From positions 248,001 through 312,000 of the forward strand of contig CP000474.1 of NCBI GenBank assembly GCA_000014925.1: 64,000 bases of DNA, in the 5' to 3' direction. This document shows positions 1-8,584 of this stretch, in pieces (within the stretch, counting starts at the first letter, position 1; each line of letters starts with the position of its first letter). This stretch comes from Paenarthrobacter aurescens TC1 (GTDB lineage Bacteria; Actinomycetota; Actinomycetes; Actinomycetales; Micrococcaceae). Below the pieces are notes generated by a model. That model saw nothing but the letters and a program-made list of their open reading frames with translations, was not told the DNA's origin and did no database searches. The position numbers were made by a program, and so were the translations under genes.

Positions 1-297
1 CAGATGGGACGCGCTGTGGCACTTCCCGGCCCTAGCATTGAGCTCCAGATCCGCACGGATGAGACCCCAAGGGCCACGTTTGCCTGGCGTGTTGGCCCCA
101 CGGATCCGTGGCAGATTCCCATCTGGGATTTTGACGTCGTGGAGGGGCGGTGGATCGGCGCTGAACTGGGGATTTTCGCTGCATCACCCCTGGGATCGCG
201 TGAACACGGCAGTGTTAGGGTTGGACCCGTGCGGGTGGATACTGCGCCGGTCCGCCGGGCAACCACCCAGCGCATTGCCGCTCCCGTATCCCCATGA
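1..297 (+). CDS. C-terminal fragment of a GH43-like glycosidase
   Basis: The reading frame is open from the first base and stops at a TGA that overlaps the next gene's ATG (ATGA). The 98 visible residues end in WIGAELGIFAAS followed by VRVGPVRVD. This resembles the C-terminal concanavalin-like beta-sandwich domain (DUF1349 type) that follows the catalytic propeller in GH43 beta-xylosidases and arabinofuranosidases. The catalytic part lies outside the window, so the enzyme class is inferred from this tail only. Tight coupling to a LacI-type regulator fits a sugar-utilisation locus. Confidence 0.45.
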   Translation, partial: QMGRAVALPGPSIELQIRTDETPRATFAWRVGPTDPWQIPIWDFDVVEGRWIGAELGIFAASPLGSREHGSVRVGPVRVDTAPVRRATTQRIAAPVSP

Positions 298-1322
298 GTT
301 CAAGGACCGCCCCGTTGACCACTCCGCGCCCCAAGATCGCAGATGTGGCCGCAGCTGCGGGCGTTTCCGTGCCTACCGTTTCCAAGGTGCTGAATGGGCG
401 TTCGCATGTTTCGGAGTCAACACGCGCCCGCGTCCAGCAGGCCTTGGAGGAGCTCGACTACACCAAGCGAAACTCGCCCAGCGAACCTGGGCTGCTTCAA
501 CTGGTAGTGAACAACTTTGATTCTCCGTGGGTCCTGGAAACAATGGAAGGCGTGGAAGCTGCGGCCACACGCCTTGGCTACACCGTGGCCTACACGCGAG
601 CCGTGAATGCCACCGCGGAGAACTGGCAGAAACTGCGGGAGCCCTCCGGCAACCGCCTCGACGGTGTGATGTTGTTGGCTCCGCGGCAGGGCTCACCGTT
701 GGTGGAGCTGGCGCGGACGCTGAACATTCCCGCCGTCGCCATCGACCCCGAAGGCTCCCAGGGCCTGCAGATACCCAGCGTCAGCCCGGCGTCGTTCTCG
801 GGAGCACTGCGTGCGGTGTCCCATCTCCTGGAACTGGGCCATGAGCGCATTGGCATCATTACCGGCCGCGTCCACAGCCCGGGTCACGGACGCGCCCGTT
901 ACGCCGCCTACGCGGCTGCCCTTCACGAAGCCGGGTTGCCGGTACTTCCCGAGTTCGTGCGCGACGGCGATTTCAGCATCGAGTCCGGGCTTCGCCTGGG
1001 CGGGGAGCTCCTGGACCTGCCGGAGCGGCCCACAGCGATTTTCACGGGCAGCGACCTGCAGGCCCTCGGCGTGATGAACGCCGCCGGGCAGCGGTCCCTG
1101 AAAATCCCCGGCGACCTCAGCATTGTGGGCTTCGACGACATCGCCCAGGCAGCCCTCACGTCACCGCCGCTCACCACGGTCCGCCAGCCGCTCGCGCAGT
1201 TGGCGTCGATGGCCGTGGGAATGCTCACGGAGCAAATCGAACAGCAGGGACTCGCTACTTCAGCAGCCCTTGAAGTCGCCACGGAGCTGGTGGTGCGAGG
1301 AAGCACGGCCCCACCCAAGTAG
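294..1322 (+). CDS. LacI-family transcriptional regulator
   Basis: 342 residues, the usual LacI/GalR length. The N-terminal helix-turn-helix reads KIADVAAAAGVSVPTVSKVLNG (split here as IADVAAAAGVS and VPTVSKVLNG) at residues about 14-36, followed by the hinge helix. The remainder is a periplasmic-binding-protein-like effector domain containing the typical HERIGIITG and LSIVGFDDIA segments. The ATG overlaps the stop of the preceding glycosidase, so the two are translationally coupled and the regulator probably senses the sugar released by that glycosidase. The effector cannot be told from sequence. Confidence 0.9.
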   Translation: MSSRTAPLTTPRPKIADVAAAAGVSVPTVSKVLNGRSHVSESTRARVQQALEELDYTKRNSPSEPGLLQLVVNNFDSPWVLETMEGVEAAATRLGYTVAYTRAVNATAENWQKLREPSGNRLDGVMLLAPRQGSPLVELARTLNIPAVAIDPEGSQGLQIPSVSPASFSGALRAVSHLLELGHERIGIITGRVHSPGHGRARYAAYAAALHEAGLPVLPEFVRDGDFSIESGLRLGGELLDLPERPTAIFTGSDLQALGVMNAAGQRSLKIPGDLSIVGFDDIAQAALTSPPLTTVRQPLAQLASMAVGMLTEQIEQQGLATSAALEVATELVVRGSTAPPK

Positions 1323-1349
1323 CGCCGTGCTCCCCTCTTGATGGCCAGA

Positions 1350-1394
1350 AACTTAGTGGCCTGGAACTTAGTGGCCTGGAACTTAGTGGCCTTG
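1350..1394. repeat. Three tandem 15-base repeats at the end of the ThDP-enzyme gene
   Basis: The unit AACTTAGTGGCCTGG occurs at 1350-1364, 1365-1379 and, with one change, 1380-1394. Read on the minus strand, the last unit supplies the final codons and the TAA stop of the ThDP gene. Because the unit is a multiple of three, the two further copies repeat the same TAA in frame. The array lies between convergent genes. Confidence 0.85.
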
Positions 1395-3059
1395 GAACGC
1401 TTCGGCCAGCCACCACGAGCCGCCGTCGGAGGCGATCTTCGCGTCGATGACCAGCGGACGGGTTTGGGTACCGGCTTCGTAGGCGGCGATCCAGGGGCGT
1501 ACGGCGTCGAGGTCGCCCACGGACCGGACGGTGACGCCTTCGGCGCCGAAACCGCGGGCGATGGCGGCGATGTCGGTATCGGGGAACACAACGCTGGAAA
1601 GCTCTGCTTCTGTGTGCTCCGAAGCGAAGTGGTGGACTTCCGCGCCGTAGGCTGCGTCGTTGTAGACGATGCACACCAGCGGGAGTTTCAGCCTCGCGGC
1701 GGTCTCCAATTCGCTGATTCCCATGAGGAACCCGCCATCACCTGCCCCCAAAACCGGCAAGCGCTGAGGCTGAGCCACGGCAGCACCAATCGCGGTGTAC
1801 AGTCCGAGCCCGATGGCTTGGAAGGCTTGGGTGAAGCAGAATCCGTACTCGTCCGGCACGGCAAGGTATTGGCTGGGGTAGCCCATGAAGTTGCCCGAAT
1901 CGACGGCCACGATCCTTTCGGCCGGGAGCAGGGTGTCGAGTTCGCGGGTGAGGACGCGTGGGTCGATGGCTGTGGCGGTGGATAGGTCTTCGGTTTCGAC
2001 GTCCCGCCACCGCGAACCCTGTTTGATGGCCAGGGCGTTGGTCTCAGTGCGGTACTTTTCTGCCGGTTCGGGCTGGACGCCGGCCAGCGCGGCCAGCGCA
2101 TCGGCCGCGGTCAGCGCTGAGTCTCCCAGCACTCCCAGTGAGATGGGCCGGTTAGCGCCCAGGGCAGAGTCTTCGACGTCGATCTGCACCACTGTGGTCC
2201 CGGCGGAAATCAGCCGTCCGTGCCGCATGGTCCACATGTTCAGCGCGCAACCCCACCCCACGATCAGGTCGGCACCGTTGATGAACTCGGCGGTGGCAGG
2301 CGAGGAGAATCCGCCGGAGATACCCAGGTTGTGGGAATCGCCGTTGAATAGCCCGCTCGCCACCGCGGAGGTTGCCACCAGCGCGCCAGCATGCCGGGCC
2401 AGCGCCAGGATTTCGTCCCGGGCACCGCGCCCGCCGCGTCCGGCAACGAACACCGGCCGTTCAGCTTTCGCTATCAGTGCGGCCAGTTGCTCCACGGCGC
2501 CAGTGTCCGGGCGTACCTTCAACGGTTGAGGCACGACGACGGCACTCACCTCGTCCGCGGCGGCTCCGCTTTGAACGTCCAGCGGCAAGCTAAGGACCAC
2601 GGTGCGGCGTTCATTCACCGCGGTCCGGAAGGCCCTGACAGTGTCCGCGACGGCTGTTGCGGGGGAATGGATGCGTTCGGCCACGGCTCCTACGCTGCGG
2701 GCCAAGGCGTCTTGGTCGATCTTGAAGTTGGACCGGATGGCCGCGGCCTGGGTGTCGGCGGTCAGCACGATCATCGGCGTCCGGCTCTTCGCTGCCTCAC
2801 CGATGCCGGTGATGGCGTTGCTCAGCCCGCAGCCTTGATGCGTGGTGACCACCCCGACTTTCCCGGACATCCGGGAGTACGCGTCGGCCATGGTCGCCGC
2901 ACCGCCCTCATGCCGGGTGGCCGTGAACGGGATGCCCTCGGCCATGAGAGTGCCGGTGACATCGAAGTTGCCGCTGCCCACCACCCCAAAAACGTGCCCG
3001 ACGCCGAGCTTCGCCAGTGTCCTGCCCACCAACGTGGAGACCCGCACTTGCCCGCTCAT
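1383..3059 (-). CDS. ThDP-dependent enzyme (benzoylformate decarboxylase/acetolactate synthase family)
   Basis: 558 residues with the three-domain layout of ThDP-dependent 2-oxoacid enzymes. The N-terminal pyrimidine-binding domain has the catalytic glutamate in ATRHEGGAATMADAY (about residue 49). The C-terminal cofactor domain has GDGGFLMG followed some 26 residues later by YNDAAYG, the metal/diphosphate motif. The chosen ATG overlaps the upstream cyclase stop (ATGA); an open extension to 3326 is antisense-style coding and was not used. It is the last gene of the minus-strand operon, directly after an isatin-hydrolase-like cyclase. Family members act on arylglyoxylates, and isatinate is 2-aminophenylglyoxylate, so decarboxylation of isatinate towards anthranilate or 2-aminobenzaldehyde is the inferred role. 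The substrate is not proven. Confidence 0.8.
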   Translation of the reverse strand: MSGQVRVSTLVGRTLAKLGVGHVFGVVGSGNFDVTGTLMAEGIPFTATRHEGGAATMADAYSRMSGKVGVVTTHQGCGLSNAITGIGEAAKSRTPMIVLTADTQAAAIRSNFKIDQDALARSVGAVAERIHSPATAVADTVRAFRTAVNERRTVVLSLPLDVQSGAAADEVSAVVVPQPLKVRPDTGAVEQLAALIAKAERPVFVAGRGGRGARDEILALARHAGALVATSAVASGLFNGDSHNLGISGGFSSPATAEFINGADLIVGWGCALNMWTMRHGRLISAGTTVVQIDVEDSALGANRPISLGVLGDSALTAADALAALAGVQPEPAEKYRTETNALAIKQGSRWRDVETEDLSTATAIDPRVLTRELDTLLPAERIVAVDSGNFMGYPSQYLAVPDEYGFCFTQAFQAIGLGLYTAIGAAVAQPQRLPVLGAGDGGFLMGISELETAARLKLPLVCIVYNDAAYGAEVHHFASEHTEAELSSVVFPDTDIAAIARGFGAEGVTVRSVGDLDAVRPWIAAYEAGTQTRPLVIDAKIASDGGSWWLAEAFQGH

Positions 3060-3847
3060 GCCTTCTCCACCGCACCCTTTTCCACCAGCGCGTACACGCG
3101 GCTCGGGCTGCCCGTCCCGCCGACGATCGGCAACGGAGCAACCACCAACGTCGCACCGGTGACGGGGAGTCGGTCCACGTTCCGGAGCGACGTCACCCCG
3201 TACTTGTCCGCGCCGAGCAGGAACGAGTGGACGGGGAACATGGGGTCCAGGCCGCCGGCTTGACCGGCGTCGATGCCTACGGTTTCCACACCGAAGCCAC
3301 TGATCGAGGCGTTTCCGGCGAGCCACTTGGCACCTGCCGCGGAGACCCCGGGAGTGTGGGGTCCGGCGTCGTCAGCGTTGACGAAAGCGGCAGCGTCAGC
3401 GCCTCGGGCCGCCCAACCAGTCCGGAAGATCACCCAGCAGTTCTCCGGGAACGCGCCGTGCTCTTGCTGCCACTGCTCAAAGTGTTCCGGTTCCAGCAGG
3501 AAATCCGGGTCCGCGGAAACCTCGGTGGTCTTGTCGATCACCACAATGGCGCCCACCAGCCGGTGTGGTTCGATCTGGTCCACGGATTTGCCGTCCTTGC
3601 CCGTAATCCAATGGACCGGCGCGTCCAGATGGGTTCCTGCGTGCTCTCCCACGGTGACGTCGTTCCACGCCCAGGCCGGACCGGCGTCGTCGAAATTACT
3701 CACCGGTGAAACGGACAAGCCCACGGTGTTCGCGAACGGCTGCGGCAGGTTCAGGATGGGGGTCTCGGAACTGAGCGGCGTGGTGAGGTCGATGATCTCC
3801 ACGGAACCACTCGAAAGGGCTGCAGTGAGCCCGGCCAGAACAGACAT
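3056..3847 (-). CDS. Cyclase-family metal hydrolase, probable isatin hydrolase
   Basis: 263 residues of the cyclase family (COG1878), which includes bacterial kynurenine formamidase and isatin hydrolase. The signature is visible as GEHAGTHLDAPVHW (about residues 66-79), the HxGTHxDxPxH metal-binding motif. Isatin hydrolase opens isatin to isatinate using Mn2+. The choice of isatin over N-formylkynurenine rests on context, since the operon carries indole/styrene-type epoxidases upstream and an arylglyoxylate-type ThDP enzyme immediately downstream with a 4-base overlap. No tryptophan 2,3-dioxygenase or kynureninase is nearby. Family assignment is firm; the substrate is an inference. Confidence 0.75.
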   Translation of the reverse strand: MSVLAGLTAALSSGSVEIIDLTTPLSSETPILNLPQPFANTVGLSVSPVSNFDDAGPAWAWNDVTVGEHAGTHLDAPVHWITGKDGKSVDQIEPHRLVGAIVVIDKTTEVSADPDFLLEPEHFEQWQQEHGAFPENCWVIFRTGWAARGADAAAFVNADDAGPHTPGVSAAGAKWLAGNASISGFGVETVGIDAGQAGGLDPMFPVHSFLLGADKYGVTSLRNVDRLPVTGATLVVAPLPIVGGTGSPSRVYALVEKGAVEKA

Positions 3848-3854
3848 TGTTCTC

Positions 3855-5504
3855 CTATCGCTTGCTTGGTTTCAGTGCTGATTGAATACGGGAAAATCGT
3901 GAGGGTTTCGCGGTCAATTTCTGCGCAACCAGATGTCCGGAACCGCCGGAAAGCCCCGGACCGGGATGGGTTGACGCGCCGATGTGCCAGAGACCTTCGA
4001 CGGCGGTTTGGTGTCCTGCCGCTGCGGGGAAGGGCCGCCAGAGCAGGTTTTGGAAGAGTTCCGCGGAGCCGCCGTAGGGATCGCCGTTGACGGCATTGGG
4101 GTTGGCCGAGGACAAGTCCGTCGGCGCCAGAATGTCCGAAGCAAGAACAGTTGCGCGCGTGCCCGGAGCGAACTGTTCAATCCGTGCCAGGACCCGTTCC
4201 AGATAGCCGTGCTTCAGCTCGTCAGTCCAGCCGCCGGCAACGTCCAGTTGGCCGGCTGCGTCACCTACGGGCGTGAACGGGACTTCCTGGAGCTGCAACC
4301 ACAACGTGGCTTTGCCCTCCGGCGCCCGCGACGGGTCGAGGACGCACTGTTGGCCCACAACCACGGAAGGTTCGTTGGGCAGCAGACCCGCTTCAGCCTG
4401 GGCGCAGGCAATCCCGGTGCTGTCAGAGCCGTTGCTGATGTGAACCAGCGGGACGGTGTTGAGCCTGGGATCGAGCCATTCCACAGGCTTGTCCAAAGCA
4501 AGGTGGATCTGCATGGCACCGCGGCCGTTCTGGTAGCGTTCGGCGGCCTTGGCCGTACCAGCGGGTGGTTGCCGGAGGAGCCGGGTGTAGAGGGCCTGGG
4601 GCGAAACGTTGGCGAGCACCGTGCCGGCTGAAACCACGCCTTGCGATGTGCGGACGCCGGTGGCGGAGCGGCCCTTACCGGAAGCATCGGGGCCCACCAG
4701 GATCTCGTCGGCCTCCGCACCCAGCATGATCCGGACGCCGTTGTCCCTGAGCAAGGACTCGAAGGCAGCCACAAACTGCGAGGCGCCGCCCTTCACAACA
4801 GGAAGCCCGAAGCCGTGCATGCTCATGGCCATGACTGGGAGCATGACGCCGCCGGTGGCTTGGTCCGGGCCGAGCCCTGCGTGCAGAAGCCAGGGCGACC
4901 ACAGCTGGTCCGCTTCCCAGCCGTCAAAACGGCTGCGGACATAGTTCCGTCCGCTCATCACGGAATCCCGGACAAAGGCCTCCGTCCCGGAGAAACGCCC
5001 GCGTCGCACGGCTCCGAAGGCAATCTTCGCCACCTCCCCAAACGACCGAAGCTCCGCCCCGAAAGCCCCGAACACGGTTTCGGCGTTGCGGCCCAGATCA
5101 TCGAGCATGGCCAGATACGCGGCCCCGTCGCGTGGCTCCTTGAAAGCAGCGGCTGTTTCGGCCGGGTCCCTGTGTGCGATGATCACGCGGTGGGCTCCAG
5201 TGACAGGATCCGCAGCGACGCCGGCCGTTACAGGACCGGAGGTGTTGCAGTACTCCAAGCCCCTGGCGTGGAGTTCCTTGCCCAGCGCTCCGTAAGCACC
5301 GCCGGACACAAACAAAGGGTGCCAGGAGGAGAAGGTGTCGTGGATGAAACCCGGGAGGGTACGCTCCGCGGAGTGGATGAACCCACCCAACCGATCCGAG
5401 CGCTCAATGATGCACACGCGCTTCCCTGCCAAGGCCAGCTCGGCTGCCGCGACCAGCGAATTGATGCCTGATCCTATGATCGCGACGTCAAGGGGATGGT
5501 CCAT
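3855..5504 (-). CDS. Phytoene-desaturase-like FAD-dependent oxidoreductase
   Basis: 549 residues. The N-terminus holds a dinucleotide-binding motif, VAIIGSGINSLVAAAELALAG, followed by CIIERSDRLGG, typical of the CrtI/phytoene-dehydrogenase-like NAD(P)/FAD oxidoreductases (COG1233). The C-terminus has the second FAD motif, around LWHIGASTHPGPGLSGGSGH. The ATG at 5504 was chosen because AAGGA lies about 6 bases upstream; an in-frame TTG lies 15 bases earlier. It sits between StyA2B and the cyclase in the same operon with gaps of only 7 and 24 bases. A carotenoid role is unlikely here; it may oxidise a ring-hydroxylated indole intermediate such as dioxindole or oxindole. That step is a guess. 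Confidence 0.7.
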   Translation of the reverse strand: MDHPLDVAIIGSGINSLVAAAELALAGKRVCIIERSDRLGGFIHSAERTLPGFIHDTFSSWHPLFVSGGAYGALGKELHARGLEYCNTSGPVTAGVAADPVTGAHRVIIAHRDPAETAAAFKEPRDGAAYLAMLDDLGRNAETVFGAFGAELRSFGEVAKIAFGAVRRGRFSGTEAFVRDSVMSGRNYVRSRFDGWEADQLWSPWLLHAGLGPDQATGGVMLPVMAMSMHGFGLPVVKGGASQFVAAFESLLRDNGVRIMLGAEADEILVGPDASGKGRSATGVRTSQGVVSAGTVLANVSPQALYTRLLRQPPAGTAKAAERYQNGRGAMQIHLALDKPVEWLDPRLNTVPLVHISNGSDSTGIACAQAEAGLLPNEPSVVVGQQCVLDPSRAPEGKATLWLQLQEVPFTPVGDAAGQLDVAGGWTDELKHGYLERVLARIEQFAPGTRATVLASDILAPTDLSSANPNAVNGDPYGGSAELFQNLLWRPFPAAAGHQTAVEGLWHIGASTHPGPGLSGGSGHLVAQKLTAKPSRFSRIQSALKPSKR

Positions 5505-5528
5505 ATCCGTTCCTTTCAAAAGGCGTGA

Positions 5529-7271
5529 CTAGAAATCCGGATGGCTGGCAGTGGCGTGGTACTTTCCACCGTGGAATACCAGGGGAGCGCCGTCCTGGTG
5601 GTTGTAGCTTTCCACCTCACCCACGTAGATGACATGGTCCCCGGCATCATGTCGCGCAACGGTGCGGCACTGGAATGTTGCAACGGCACCCTCCAGCAGC
5701 GGAACACCGGCGATTCCGTCAGCTGTTTCCACGCCGGCGAACTTGTCCGTGGCGGGCGTGGCGAACTGGCGGGACAGGACGTGCTGGTCACTGGCCAGGA
5801 TGTTGATGGCAAAATGCGTTGCGTCCTCGAAATCGCCCAGGCTGGGGGCACGTTTGCTGGGGCACCAGAGCACCAGCGGCGGATCCATGGACACTGACGT
5901 GAAGGAATTCGCGGTCATGCCCACTTTTCGGCCGTCCGCAGACACAGTGGTAACCACCGTGACGCCCGTGGCGAACTGACCCAACGCACCTCTGAAATCC
6001 CTCACATCGAAGGCAGCAGCATCGTCCTCTTTCCGGGCCTGCATGAAGTCAGCGGCCGCGGTGGGATCGAACCACCAGGGGTATGACGTCCGAGGATCAT
6101 CGAAGCCGCTGACGATGCTTGCCGCCAGTGCCGGATGGTCAGCGGCTTCACGGAGGAGCGTCTTCTGGTGATCACGCCGCGGCTTCAGGAGATCATTGGT
6201 CCACTCCACCGCCCATTGCCCCCAGCCGCGCCAAAATTCGTCGAAGGTGCGCTCCATCCAGGCACGGTCAAAAGGCTGCTGGCCTCGGCGAATGATCGAA
6301 TCAAGGTAGTACTTCGCGGCCAGAGTGGCGTTGTTGGAACCCTGCCCGGTGAGCGGATCGTTCAGGACAACGGCGTCACCCAGCCCGAACACCAGCTTCC
6401 CGTTGCCGAGTTCCCCGACGGCGAACCTCACCGTGGGCGTGATGCGCCCCAGGAGCGTCGCGCCACTATCAGTCAGCTCAGCGGCGGCAAAGTTCTCTGC
6501 CTCGTGCGGGAAATGGTCTCGCAGGATTTCCAGCGAACGCTCGAGCTGCTCTTCGGGGGTTCCGACGTCTGCCCAGCGGTCCATGGGGCCGCCCACCACG
6601 CCCTCGAACACCATCATGCGGCAGGGGCCCGATACGGTCAGGCCCGGGAACGTGAAGAACTCGCCGACGCCGGGGGCCATGGACATGCGGATGGCGTCGC
6701 CCGCGCCGCCGGTACCGGCGGCGGAAGCACCGTCGTCGGACGTGACGTAGTTCAGGGCCAGTACCCGCTGCGGCCGGTCGAAGGGCGACTTGGCCTTGTC
6801 CCGCGGGAAGATCTGGCCGATCTCGCCCTTGCCGGTGCTCACAATGACCAGCTCGTAGTCATGGGCGAGTTCTTCGAGCATGCGCGGTGTGACCTTCTCA
6901 ATGCGGAAGTCACCACCGGCTGCAACAAATGTTTCGATCCAGAGGGCACTTTTGATGCGCTGGTCAATGGACCGGGCGGGACCGTCCAGTGGTGCTTCCC
7001 ATTCGATGGGTTCATCACTATCCACACGTAGCCGGATGGAGGTGATGCCAGGGACGGCTCCGGATTCGTAGAATTCGGTGAGCGCTGTCCCCATGTGGGC
7101 TTCGGCGTCCAGGGCGGTGGAGAACATGCACTGACTGGACATGACCTTGCCGGTGCGGATCTGGGCAGCGGAACGGTCGGATAGGAGCGTCACCGCGTAG
7201 CCGTCACGTTGCAGGCCCAATGCTAGCTGGGCCCCGGATTCGCCGGCCCCCACGATTGCTATCTTTCGCAT
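5529..7271 (-). CDS. styA2B: StyA2B-type fused flavoprotein monooxygenase and flavin reductase
   Basis: 580 residues made of two enzymes. Residues 1 to about 415 are a styrene-monooxygenase-type (group E) flavoprotein with IAIVGAGESGAQLALGL at the start and VVLNDPLTGQGSNNA near residue 310. Residues from about 420 are an FMN-binding split-barrel flavin reductase (HpaC/StyB-like), starting FDVRDFRGALGQFATGVTVV and containing MTANSFTSVSMDPPLV. Fused StyA2B proteins are known from Rhodococcus opacus 1CP, where they act with a separate StyA1 and epoxidise styrene and indole. The reductase half would deliver FADH2 to itself and to the StyA1 encoded 27 bases upstream. Confidence 0.88.
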   Translation of the reverse strand: MRKIAIVGAGESGAQLALGLQRDGYAVTLLSDRSAAQIRTGKVMSSQCMFSTALDAEAHMGTALTEFYESGAVPGITSIRLRVDSDEPIEWEAPLDGPARSIDQRIKSALWIETFVAAGGDFRIEKVTPRMLEELAHDYELVIVSTGKGEIGQIFPRDKAKSPFDRPQRVLALNYVTSDDGASAAGTGGAGDAIRMSMAPGVGEFFTFPGLTVSGPCRMMVFEGVVGGPMDRWADVGTPEEQLERSLEILRDHFPHEAENFAAAELTDSGATLLGRITPTVRFAVGELGNGKLVFGLGDAVVLNDPLTGQGSNNATLAAKYYLDSIIRRGQQPFDRAWMERTFDEFWRGWGQWAVEWTNDLLKPRRDHQKTLLREAADHPALAASIVSGFDDPRTSYPWWFDPTAAADFMQARKEDDAAAFDVRDFRGALGQFATGVTVVTTVSADGRKVGMTANSFTSVSMDPPLVLWCPSKRAPSLGDFEDATHFAINILASDQHVLSRQFATPATDKFAGVETADGIAGVPLLEGAVATFQCRTVARHDAGDHVIYVGEVESYNHQDGAPLVFHGGKYHATASHPDF

Positions 7272-7298
7272 GGTTGAGTCCTTATTAGCAGGGTCGTG

Positions 7299-8540
7299 CT
7301 ACGAAACTTTGGCCGCAGACAAATCCGCGAGGTAGCTCGCGGCTTTATCCGGGTACATGAACCAGTCCTGGAATTCCGGTGGGTGGTTGAAGCCGTTGGC
7401 GAAGCGATGCGCGATAGCCGGCTCGCTGTTCGCAGCCCCCAAGAGCTCGAGGACATGGGGCGGAGGCGGAGCCAGGAGGGCATTCGTCCAGTGTGCAACG
7501 TGCTGCGCGTAATCCCAATAGCGCTCAAAAGTGGCCTGCATGAAGTTTGCATCGTAGGCGCCACCGCCGTACCGGGTGATGCTGTCCAAGTACGACGCCG
7601 CGCATTTGCTCGCGTTGTTGGAACCCTGCCCCGTGATCGGATCGTTCAAAACCACGACGTCGGCCAGGCCTAGTACCTGCCTGCCGCTGGGCAGCGTGGC
7701 AATGGGGTGGCGGACGGTGGGCGCAAACCTGCCATGGAGGACGCCGTTGGGATCGGTGAGTTCCACATCCGTGGCGCGCTCGGCTTCCCACGGCAGGAAG
7801 GTCTTAAGGATGTTTTTGGAGTTTTCCAAATGTTCCTCGGGCGAGAGTCCCTTCCACGAGTCCATTGGCCCGCCCGGAACCCCTTCGAAGACCATGATTT
7901 CGCAGGGGCCGGTGGTGGTGAGCGCCGGGAAGACGAAGTACTCGCCAACGCCGGGGATCAGGTTGAACGAGACCGCCGAGTAGTCCTCGCGCGGCGTCAA
8001 GCCCTTCACGTAGGTTAAGGCCAGGGCACGCTGCGGCGCATCGTAGGTGCTGCGTTCCGCGTCACGGGTGAACAGTTGCGCGATCTCGCCCTTGCCGGCG
8101 GCCACAATCACCAGGTCCGAGTTCTGCGTGTACTTCTCCAGCTCGGCAACGCCGGCGTCTTCGAAGACGAGCTCTCCGCCGCGTGCTGTGAACTCCTCCA
8201 TGAACCGCGGGAACTTCACGCGCTGGTCGATCGACTTGGCGTGGTTATCCAGGCGTGAGGCCCAGCTGATCGCCTTCTCGCCCGGCAGTTCGGGGTGGGG
8301 GATGGTGAACGAGATGCCGTCCACGGTGGGAGCATCGGGCCAGAAGTCCAAGCCGAGTGCCCGCTCGTGTTCCAAGGCGTTGTGGAAGATGCACTGGCTG
8401 GAGGCAACCTTGCCTTCATGTATCTCTTCGGGTGTGCGGTTGGAAATGGTTGTCACTTGGTAGCCGGCGTCCAGCAGTCCGATGCCGAGCTGTAGCCCGG
8501 ACTGGCCGGCACCGACGATGGTGATGTGGCGTTGCGTCAT
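7299..8540 (-). CDS. styA1: StyA1-type flavoprotein monooxygenase (styrene/indole epoxidase)
   Basis: 413 residues, close to the roughly 415 of StyA oxygenases. It opens with ITIVGAGQSGLQLGIGL, the FAD Rossmann motif, and has VVVLNDPITGQGSNNA near residue 305, as in StyA. The ATG at 8540 follows GAAAGGCAACGCC; an open extension to 8663 runs into intergenic sequence and lacks family similarity. It is a diverged paralogue of the N-terminal half of the neighbouring StyA2B. This family inserts oxygen into styrene or indole using FADH2 from a partner reductase. No styrene oxide isomerase or phenylacetaldehyde dehydrogenase is nearby, which favours an indole-type substrate. Confidence 0.85.
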   Translation of the reverse strand: MTQRHITIVGAGQSGLQLGIGLLDAGYQVTTISNRTPEEIHEGKVASSQCIFHNALEHERALGLDFWPDAPTVDGISFTIPHPELPGEKAISWASRLDNHAKSIDQRVKFPRFMEEFTARGGELVFEDAGVAELEKYTQNSDLVIVAAGKGEIAQLFTRDAERSTYDAPQRALALTYVKGLTPREDYSAVSFNLIPGVGEYFVFPALTTTGPCEIMVFEGVPGGPMDSWKGLSPEEHLENSKNILKTFLPWEAERATDVELTDPNGVLHGRFAPTVRHPIATLPSGRQVLGLADVVVLNDPITGQGSNNASKCAASYLDSITRYGGGAYDANFMQATFERYWDYAQHVAHWTNALLAPPPPHVLELLGAANSEPAIAHRFANGFNHPPEFQDWFMYPDKAASYLADLSAAKVS

Positions 8541-8584
8541 GGCGTTGCCTTTCTCTGTGGTGGAAGTTGTTGTGAAGCTTGGCG

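Noticed and set aside
3056..3847. Naming the cyclase as kynurenine formamidase (KynB)
   Set aside because: The same motif occurs in both families, but no tryptophan dioxygenase or kynureninase is nearby and the operon begins with indole-type oxygenases.
5529..8540. Reading the cluster as a styrene degradation operon
   Set aside because: No styrene oxide isomerase or phenylacetaldehyde dehydrogenase gene; the downstream cyclase and ThDP enzyme fit isatin chemistry better. Styrene activity is not excluded.
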